39,990 nucleotides of DNA from contig JAAZFJ010000296.1 in the NCBI GenBank assembly GCA_012511795.1, positions 1 to 39,990 on the forward strand. The letters are read 5' to 3'. The notes beneath the pieces are model-generated. The model made no database searches. It was not told the DNA's origin and was given only the letters and a program-made list of their open reading frames with translations. This stretch comes from Syntrophomonadaceae bacterium. Lineage in GTDB: Bacteria; Bacillota; Syntrophomonadia; Syntrophomonadales; Syntrophomonadaceae. The first letter of the stretch is position 1. Every line of letters begins with the position of its first letter. Below are positions 34,314 to 39,990 of the stretch, in pieces. The position numbers and the translations under genes were made by a program.

Positions 34314-35350
34314 GAATTTTCCTCCTTAAGGATTTCTAGAAAAACATCTGCCAGTAACTCCGCAGAATAACTTGTTTCAGCCAGTGAGTTGTAGTCACTG
34401 CCAAACTCCAATAATAAGCTCTGGGAGTGGAATTCCTGATTATAAGTTCCCGCTTTGGTTCTTATTCCTTTAATCAAACCGGGATACATCTTTTCTCCGG
34501 TCTCTCGTATTTGTTCTGCAAAAGCTAAATTCTTTTTCCAGTCTGAATGCTCTTTCCGTTCATCAGTGCCAACTATTATTAAAATTGGGGCAGCATGTTT
34601 ACCATTTATTTTGACCCTTTGTGCCTCACTAAGTCCTGGTATACTGTCTCGATGGATATCAAACAGCCATAGATTCTCATAGTCTGACTGCAGAATTTTT
34701 TTTACCGTTGCCCTTGAATTGGTATAACTCGCATTATAATTGGGATAGTCATGGATGGTATTTACAAATCGCGATTTTACTCCTTTTTTATTCAGTTGAC
34801 TGGCGGTTAATGCTGCTATTTGGTTAACCAGGCCTGGTTTCCCACCTTTCAGGTTGGCGGCGCCGCTTTCAGGAATATAAGTTTCACTGTTATGGGTACA
34901 GTAAAAAACCACCAGATAATTTTTTAATTTTTCATAGTCCATAGCTTCCGTATTTGTTTCTGAAACCGGTATATTGTTTGCCGGTAATTCTGTGCTTCTG
35001 TGATCATTTCTGCTGACATTAGCCTGGGCATAGCGGGATTCTGAAAATGCCAAGGCTTGTATATTGGATGACAATAATTGCTGTGGCATTGTCTTCAGGA
35101 TATAATCGCTGTTAATTATGCTCTTAGTATCCCCTGCAAAAGCAAAACTAGTTTTTTTAAATAATTTAACACAAACTTCTTCATCAATCGCTAATTTATT
35201 AAAGGGCTGCAAAATGCTTTCCAATTGCTCCGGAGAAGATATATTTAAATAGTAGCTGTTAATATCTATACTAACACCGGCAATTAAACAAAATACAAAA
35301 ATTTGCGTAAAAATAAGACTTTTTATAAAGACTGTAAAGTTATTGAGCAC
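34310..35350 (-). CDS. spoIIP: Stage II sporulation protein P (peptidoglycan amidase/endopeptidase)
   Basis: Cell-wall hydrolase of the SpoIIDMP complex that thins septal peptidoglycan and drives engulfment. An N-terminal membrane anchor (about 8-28) precedes a divergent stalk; the C-terminal amidase domain shows FYCTHNSETYIP (near 160), LWLFDIHRDSIP (near 230) and LLLEFGSDYNSLAE (near 315), which supply the metal His and catalytic Glu. GTG start at 35350 follows GGGGTGG. Length 346 aa is normal. In Bacillus gpr precedes it; here no gpr lies between it and rpsT. Confidence 0.95.
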   Translation of the reverse strand: MLNNFTVFIKSLIFTQIFVFCLIAGVSIDINSYYLNISSPEQLESILQPFNKLAIDEEVCVKLFKKTSFAFAGDTKSIINSDYILKTMPQQLLSSNIQALAFSESRYAQANVSRNDHRSTELPANNIPVSETNTEAMDYEKLKNYLVVFYCTHNSETYIPESGAANLKGGKPGLVNQIAALTASQLNKKGVKSRFVNTIHDYPNYNASYTNSRATVKKILQSDYENLWLFDIHRDSIPGLSEAQRVKINGKHAAPILIIVGTDERKEHSDWKKNLAFAEQIRETGEKMYPGLIKGIRTKAGTYNQEFHSQSLLLEFGSDYNSLAETSYSAELLADVFLEILKEENS

Positions 35351-35418
35351 CCTGTCCCACCCCTTTTAAAGCCTGCCTTTTTTATTTTATTGCCAACCGT
35401 TAAAGAGTAGAACTGCAA

Positions 35419-35447
35419 TTTATATGACTATACCCACATTAAAATGC
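35419..35447 (-). promoter_or_regulatory. Sigma-E-type promoter candidate for spoIIP
   Basis: GCATTTT, exactly 14 nt, then CATATAAA on the minus strand fits the sigma-E pattern KMATATT-N14-CATACAMT with one mismatch in the -35 and two in the -10. It lies about 70 nt upstream of spoIIP, which is a sigma-E gene in Bacillus. Confidence 0.5.
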
Positions 35448-35459
35448 TATGCTTAATTA

Positions 35460-35488
35460 TTGCAATTTAACTTTGGTAGTGCTATAGT
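35460..35488 (+). promoter_or_regulatory. rpsT promoter
   Basis: TTGCAA, exactly 17 nt, then TATAGT with TG just ahead of the -10. It lies about 35 nt before the rpsT start and is back to back with the spoIIP promoter candidate. Confidence 0.7.
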
Positions 35489-35523
35489 TATTTTTGTTAA
35501 TGAAAATTTGAGGAGGTGAAAAT

Positions 35524-35790
35524 GTGGCACAAAGCAAGACTCCGGCTAAAAGAGCCAGAATTGCAGAAGCAAATCGTCTAAGAAACAAAACTTACAAAAC
35601 CAGATTAAAAACATCAATAAAAAAATACGAAGAATCTTTAAAGCAAAATGATGTACAGGCAGCGAAAGACAATTTGTTACAGGTAACCTCCTTAATTGAC
35701 AAGAGTATATCTAAAGGGATTCTTCATAAAAATACTGCGGCTCGTAAAAAATCAGCCTTAAGCAAAAAACTTAATAATATGGTTAATTAA
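35524..35790 (+). CDS. rpsT: 30S ribosomal protein S20
   Basis: Primary 16S rRNA-binding protein of the small subunit; 88 aa, Lys/Arg/Ala-rich helices, beginning MAQSKTPAKRARIAEANRLRN and ending in the SKGILHKNTAARKKSALSKKL core. The GTG start is preceded by AGGAGGTG. It is monocistronic on the plus strand with its own promoter and terminator, convergent with holA, as in Bacillus. Confidence 0.98.
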   Translation: MAQSKTPAKRARIAEANRLRNKTYKTRLKTSIKKYEESLKQNDVQAAKDNLLQVTSLIDKSISKGILHKNTAARKKSALSKKLNNMVN

Positions 35791-35793
35791 TAG

Positions 35794-35819
35794 AAAAACC
35801 TGTCTTACGGCAGGTTTTT
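35794..35819. terminator. Bidirectional terminator between rpsT and holA
   Basis: AAAAACCTG/CAGGTTTTT is a perfect 9-bp stem with an 8-nt loop that supplies a U-tract in both directions. It lies just after the rpsT stop and 17 bp beyond the holA stop on the other strand. Confidence 0.9.
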
Positions 35820-35835
35820 ATTAATCCACTCTTTA

Positions 35836-36822
35836 TTAAGAACTGATACTGATATTGCATAACTCAAAGATTAAAGTTTCCATTACCAGCAGTTGATCCT
35901 TACTGGTTCTTTTAATACTGATATCTGCTTCTAAACAGCAGGCAAATACCTTTCTTAAATCTTCATTGGTATAATTGTTCAAATACCTTTCCATGTTTTT
36001 TACCTGGAATCCCTGCATTTTAGTCTTGTCAGCAATCTCTTTGCTGGTATAACCCTGGTTCTTAAAGTATTTGACCTTTCCGAACTGAGTGAATTGCTTG
36101 ACAATCATAAATAAAGCAACTATTGGCGATTGTTCCTGTTCAATATATTTATGTAAATAGGTGATTGCCATCTTTGCATTTCGCTTGAAAATCTCATCTG
36201 TAATCTTAAATACAGTAGTGTTTTCTATTTTGAGCAGGTCATCAGCCAGATCTGCTTCAGTCACTGTTTTATTCCCCACAATTAAGCAGGTTTTATCAAT
36301 CAAATTTTTTAAGTAGTGCAGGTCCTGCCCAGTAGATGCCAGAAGAGCAATTGCTCCTGTATTTGCTTTAAAATTTCTAGACTCAAATTGTTCAGCGATC
36401 CATTTTCTCAGTTGTACCGGTTCCAGGCTCTTACATTGGATCACCTCTATTCTTTTTGCAAAAGTTTTGACAATCATATTGGCAGGACTGTAATCTGCAG
36501 CAGTTAAGATTACATACTGATCCGTACCTGATGATTGCAGATAATTATGCCAGGCCTTGGCTATCTCTTCCAGCTTACTGTTCTTTCGTATTTTTTTATT
36601 CAACCAGAATGGACTTTTTATGAGTATTACCCTCAGTGAAGAAAATAATGGGCTGAACTCCAAAGTTTGTGCCAATTGCTGCGGGCTTATTTCATCAGCA
36701 TCAAGGTAGATAATTTCTGCCTCTTCTCCCCTGGACTGAATGATTTGCCTGATTGTTTCATTCACCTTTTCTTCTACTAAATAAGCGTCCTTGCCCCATA
36801 TATAAAAGTTATTGGCATTCAT
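35836..36822 (-). CDS. holA: DNA polymerase III subunit delta
   Basis: Delta subunit of the clamp loader, which opens the beta clamp. The N-terminus FYIWGKDAYLVEEKVNE and the middle region LLASTGQDLHYLKNLIDK match the family; an AAA+-like fold without Walker A is expected and none is seen. 328 aa is typical. The ATG follows GGAGAG. Genes comEC-holA-rpsT are neighbours in Bacillus; here two unrelated genes separate comEC from holA. Confidence 0.95.
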   Translation of the reverse strand: MNANNFYIWGKDAYLVEEKVNETIRQIIQSRGEEAEIIYLDADEISPQQLAQTLEFSPLFSSLRVILIKSPFWLNKKIRKNSKLEEIAKAWHNYLQSSGTDQYVILTAADYSPANMIVKTFAKRIEVIQCKSLEPVQLRKWIAEQFESRNFKANTGAIALLASTGQDLHYLKNLIDKTCLIVGNKTVTEADLADDLLKIENTTVFKITDEIFKRNAKMAITYLHKYIEQEQSPIVALFMIVKQFTQFGKVKYFKNQGYTSKEIADKTKMQGFQVKNMERYLNNYTNEDLRKVFACCLEADISIKRTSKDQLLVMETLIFELCNISISS

Positions 36823-36902
36823 TTAATCTCTCCGTAGTTTTTTGTTTATTATAACAGCAAAGATTGCCGGCTACATGAAATTTTATAGAATTAAGAGCAG
36901 TA

Positions 36903-36911
36903 TGCTATAAT
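36903..36911 (+). promoter_or_regulatory. Extended -10 promoter of the FAD dehydrogenase gene
   Basis: TGCTATAAT is a perfect TGn-TATAAT, about 38 nt upstream of the TTG start. No strong -35 is seen. Confidence 0.6.
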
Positions 36912-36948
36912 CTTTATTGTAAAACAAATCGTTTGGGGGGCAAATATT

Positions 36949-38337
36949 TTGAGTTCAAACTATGATGTCATAATAGTTGGGGCTGGTCCTGCCGGAATTT
37001 TTGCGGCAATGGAAATGACAAAACACAGTGTAGATAGAATTCTTATCTTAGAGAAGGGAAAGCGCGTTGAAAAACGTGTTTGCCCAATTAACGAAAACAC
37101 TGCCAGCTGCATCGAATGCAAACCATGTTCAATAATGTGCGGCTGGGGCGGAGCAGGTGCTTTTTCCGACGGCAAATTAACTTTGACAACCGACTTTGGG
37201 GGATGGCTCCAGGATTATATTGGCAAAGATAGTCTGGCCAAGTTAATCGATTATGTAGATGGTATTTATGTATCTTTCGGAGCACCTGACCGGGTTTTTG
37301 GCCGGGACAGTGATATTGTCAAAGATTTGCAGCTTAAGGCATCCTTTGCCGGCCTTCGGTTGGTACCCGCCGTAATCCGTCATATGGGAACCGAAAACAC
37401 CTTAAAAGTATTAAGCAATATGTACTTGGCACTGCAGGAAAAAACCACCATCAAAACTGATGAGACAGTAACTGAAATTGTTGTTAAAAATCAGCAGGTA
37501 AAAGGTGTAATAACCGACAAAGGAACTTACAAATCACCAGTGGTAATATTAGCTCCAGGTCGCGATGGTGCTGAATGGTTCTCTGAGCAGGCACAAAAAC
37601 TAAAAATACCCCTGAAAAATAATCAGGTAGACCTGGGTGTAAGAGTCGAAGTTCCCGCCATAACCATGAAGGAATTTACTGATAATATCTGGGAACCAAA
37701 AATTTTCTTAAACACCAAAGAATTTGACGACCTGGTGAGAACTTTTTGTGTTAATCCCAATGGCTATGTTGTAATGGAGAATACAAACGGAATAATAACC
37801 GTAAATGGACATGCTTATGCAGATAAAAAAAGTCCCAATACAAATTTCGCACTGCTTTTGAGCCAGGAATTCACTGCTCCATTTGACAAACCTATACTAT
37901 ACGGACGTTCTATTGCCAGTCTGGCAAATATGCTCAGCAAGGGCATTATAGTACAACGCTATGGTGACCTTAAGCGAGGCCGTCGTTCAACTAAAAGCAG
38001 AATTGAAAGAAGTTTGGTAGAACCTACTCTGCAAGGAGCTGTGCCGGGAGATTTATCATTAGTACTGCCTCATCGTTATATGGTTGGAATCATGGAATGC
38101 TTGGAAGCTCTGGACAGAATAATGCCTGGAGTTGCTTCAGATCATACTTTGTTATACGGCATTGAAGCTAAATTCTATTCTGCCCGATTGGAACTGGATA
38201 GTTCTTTGCAAACTTGTATCAGAGGCCTCTGGGCTATTGGTGATGGTGCAGGTGTCACCCGTGGATTGATTCAGGCCAGCGCATCAGGTGTAATAGCCGC
38301 TCGTTCGGCAATTCAGTCTTTTGGTCTTCTAAAATGA
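36949..38337 (+). CDS. FAD-dependent dehydrogenase (COG2509 type) with N-terminal Cys cluster
   Basis: Flavoprotein oxidoreductase of the family annotated as uncharacterised FAD-dependent dehydrogenases. The Rossmann FAD motif is VIIVGAGPAGIFAA (7-20); the C-terminal FAD segment is GLWAIGDGAGVTRGLIQASASG. Between them, Cys45, 54, 57, 60 and 64 (CxxCxxCxxxC plus one) precede GWGGAGAFSDGKL, a pattern I associate with this family and which might hold a metal or Fe-S centre. Substrate and electron partner are unknown. TTG start at 36949 follows a GGGGGG run. It has its own promoter and ends overlapping the MATE gene tail by 9 bp, on opposite strands. Confidence 0.88.
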   Translation: MSSNYDVIIVGAGPAGIFAAMEMTKHSVDRILILEKGKRVEKRVCPINENTASCIECKPCSIMCGWGGAGAFSDGKLTLTTDFGGWLQDYIGKDSLAKLIDYVDGIYVSFGAPDRVFGRDSDIVKDLQLKASFAGLRLVPAVIRHMGTENTLKVLSNMYLALQEKTTIKTDETVTEIVVKNQQVKGVITDKGTYKSPVVILAPGRDGAEWFSEQAQKLKIPLKNNQVDLGVRVEVPAITMKEFTDNIWEPKIFLNTKEFDDLVRTFCVNPNGYVVMENTNGIITVNGHAYADKKSPNTNFALLLSQEFTAPFDKPILYGRSIASLANMLSKGIIVQRYGDLKRGRRSTKSRIERSLVEPTLQGAVPGDLSLVLPHRYMVGIMECLEALDRIMPGVASDHTLLYGIEAKFYSARLELDSSLQTCIRGLWAIGDGAGVTRGLIQASASGVIAARSAIQSFGLLK

Positions 38338-39813
38338 ATCGAATTTCAACCAGGCTAAAGTTCTTTTAAGAAGATAACCGGGGTTTGAAAGAGTTATCAA
38401 ACTGATTTTATTTTTGAGCTGAAGCTCTCTCCATAATGAAATAAAAAAGGGCACCGACAAAAGTAATGATAATAGTTCTGAAATGGAAAATGCTGCCCAG
38501 ACTCCATTTATGCCAATATACTCTGGAAGTATCAGTAAAAATGGAAAGAAGAATACAAGATGCCTGATCAGTGAAAACCACATGGCTGTTGCCCCTTTTC
38601 CAATAGCTTGTAAAACAGTATGCAAGATCACGATTGGCCCCATAAAGGGAATAAAAATAGTTCCTAACTGCATGCAGATCACTCCTAAGGAAATCAAAGC
38701 GGTATCATGTGAGAAAAAACATAACAGCCATGACGACTTAAACTGCATAGCATAAAAGGCAATACCAGTAAAAACAACTGATAAAACCGAACTTTTCAAA
38801 AAAACCTCCTTCACTCTGTCAAAACTCCCGCCCCCAAAGGCAAAACCTGCTATGGGCATAACTCCCTGAGTCAAACCATATACAGGCATATAAAAAAACG
38901 ATCTTAACCGCAAAAAGATACCTAAGACTGCAATAGCATTATTGCCAAATCCGGCAAGAATTTTATTTAAGACCAACATAACAAATACACCAGTCAATTC
39001 CATTATTATTGTAGGGAATCCCACCTGAAAAATCTTATAAAAAACAACTAGTTTAAACCGAAAATTGTTGAACTGCCATGATAAATAACCTCGGCTTTTT
39101 CTGGCTATCATTATTACTAAAAAAGAACACACTGCCTGGGCATAAATGGTAGCTAAAGCCGAACCATTAAGACCCATGGCTTTTACCGGTCCATAACCGA
39201 AAATTAAAAGCGGGTCCAAGGCAACATTGATCAATATTCCTGCCAGAGCAACAGTCATAGGCCACAAAGTATTCCCTTCGCCCTGAATAACATTACTCAA
39301 CATGATCGGTAAAAAAATAAAAAAAGAGCCATATAGAATGATTTCCAAATACTCTTTAATAAGCAGGAATATTTCCGGTGTGCAGCCAGTGAAAACCAAC
39401 AGGTCATTCAAATAATATCTGGCAATTACAATAGAGAAAAAACCATAAATAATTGATAGCAATACCCCATGCCAGGCTATATTATCTGCCAATTTATAGT
39501 TTCCGGCACCCAGCGCCCTTGAAATTGAGGAGGTCAAGCCAACCCCTGTTGCTGATGCTATTGATACTAAAAAAACTTGAAGGGGTATGGAAAAGCTAAG
39601 GGCTGCAAGGGCCACTGATCCCAGTCTGGCAACAAAAAAAGTATCTGCCAGGCTAAACAGGGAATAAATAATCATCCCTGCCATAGCCGGAAAGGAAAGT
39701 TTTAAAAGTAACCATGGTATACTGTCTTTGGCCAACTGATTATTGATAAAAATCGCCCCCTTCCTAAAAATATGAGGAAAGAGCCGATAATATTTATTTT
39801 TTAAACATAGCAT
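38329..39813 (-). CDS. MATE family efflux transporter
   Basis: Multidrug and toxin extrusion-type antiporter. Twelve hydrophobic segments are visible, in two related halves beginning WLLLKLSFPAMAGMIIYSLFSLADTFFV and VGFPTIIMELTGVFVMLVLNKIL, and the substrate is not predictable. The start is uncertain. The ATG at 39813 (494 aa) has no clear SD and adds about 20 basic residues. A good GGAAGGGGG lies near codon 18, but no standard start codon follows it at proper distance; TTG about 22 nt on is the nearest. It begins 8 bp after comEC and may be cotranscribed with it. It has no counterpart at this site in Bacillus. Confidence 0.93.
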   Translation of the reverse strand: MLCLKNKYYRLFPHIFRKGAIFINNQLAKDSIPWLLLKLSFPAMAGMIIYSLFSLADTFFVARLGSVALAALSFSIPLQVFLVSIASATGVGLTSSISRALGAGNYKLADNIAWHGVLLSIIYGFFSIVIARYYLNDLLVFTGCTPEIFLLIKEYLEIILYGSFFIFLPIMLSNVIQGEGNTLWPMTVALAGILINVALDPLLIFGYGPVKAMGLNGSALATIYAQAVCSFLVIMIARKSRGYLSWQFNNFRFKLVVFYKIFQVGFPTIIMELTGVFVMLVLNKILAGFGNNAIAVLGIFLRLRSFFYMPVYGLTQGVMPIAGFAFGGGSFDRVKEVFLKSSVLSVVFTGIAFYAMQFKSSWLLCFFSHDTALISLGVICMQLGTIFIPFMGPIVILHTVLQAIGKGATAMWFSLIRHLVFFFPFLLILPEYIGINGVWAAFSISELLSLLLSVPFFISLWRELQLKNKISLITLSNPGYLLKRTLAWLKFDSF

Positions 39814-39821
39814 ATACTGCT

Positions 39822-39990
39822 TTATTTAAATGTTTTTACAATCCCGTTACTATCAAAATAAGTATTTCCATGTTGATCTGTGCGCAGAATTCTTATGTCT
39901 CTTCCCTCCAGGAACTCTATTACCTCCTTATGGGGGTGGCCGAAATTATTATTGCCCACACTTATCACTGCCCATTGTGGATCGGTCTGC
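39822..39990 (-). CDS. comEC: ComEC/Rec2 C-terminus (partial, runs off the window edge)
   Basis: Below the track cutoff. The minus strand translates without stop for 55 residues to TAA at 39822, containing AVISVGNNNFGHPHKEVIEFL and a tail ending in GIVKTFK. SVG-N-(Y/F)GHP is characteristic of the C-terminal metallo-beta-lactamase-like domain of ComEC, the DNA-uptake channel protein. Its placement upstream of holA matches Bacillus. The rest of the gene lies outside the window. Confidence 0.85.
   Translation of the reverse strand, partial: QTDPQWAVISVGNNNFGHPHKEVIEFLEGRDIRILRTDQHGNTYFDSNGIVKTFK

Noticed and set aside
1-39990. CRISPR arrays, tRNA/rRNA genes, transposases, phage genes, toxin-antitoxin pairs
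   Set aside because: None seen on either strand; apart from the CoA-transferase module and the FAD/MATE pair the block is conserved core chromosome.

Overview
The window looks like core chromosome of a spore-forming, anaerobic Firmicute of the Clostridia, most like Syntrophomonas and its relatives. Three things point there. The gene order follows the Bacillus/Clostridium block comEC–holA–rpsT–spoIIP–yqxA–lepA–hemW–hrcA–grpE–dnaK–dnaJ–prmA–rsmE–mtaB–rpsU–yqfC–yqfD–phoH–yqfF–ybeY–dgkA–cdd–era–recO–glyQS–ccpN–ppdR–ppdK. Sporulation genes are present (spoIIP, yqfC, yqfD). A sigma-54-controlled acetate/butyrate-type CoA-transferase is inserted, as expected of a fatty-acid-metabolising anaerobe. 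The family assignment is inference; no rRNA is present. DNA is AT-rich by eye and almost everything reads on the minus strand.

Layout, left to right. 1-4.3 kb: pyruvate phosphate dikinase, its kinase/pyrophosphorylase PpdR and a CcpN-type HTH-CBS repressor, three genes overlapping by 8 bp at each junction. 4.3-7.6 kb: glyQS behind a clear T-box leader. 7.6-16.9 kb: recO, an unrecognised secreted or membrane-anchored protein, deoC, era, cdd, dgkA, ybeY, yqfF (HD hydrolase), phoH, yqfD, yqfC. 17-20 kb: an inserted module of a CoA-transferase with a textbook -24/-12 sigma-54 promoter, an abutting intrinsic terminator, a pair of 11-bp repeats, and a PAS/AAA+/Fis enhancer-binding protein. 20-21 kb: a 37-residue membrane protein, rpsU and an HIT protein. 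21-33.4 kb: the heat-shock and translation block mtaB, rsmE, prmA, dnaJ, dnaK, grpE, a group II-like chaperonin, hrcA, hemW, lepA. 33.4-40 kb: an 82-residue membrane protein, yqxA-like, spoIIP, rpsT, holA, an FAD dehydrogenase, a MATE transporter and the 3' end of comEC.

The most notable item is a full-length archaeal/eukaryotic-type (group II-like, 'group III') chaperonin between hrcA and grpE. The operon starts at a consensus promoter overlapped downstream by a perfect CIRCE operator, so this chaperonin should be under HrcA control together with DnaK, DnaJ and GrpE. The arrangement has been reported in a few Firmicutes such as Carboxydothermus, so it is rare rather than new. The second is the sigma-54 CoA-transferase module, whose regulator, activator sites, insulating terminator and promoter can all be read from sequence.

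Many genes use TTG or GTG starts, and several ORF-track starts have been moved to the codon that has a proper Shine-Dalgarno sequence.
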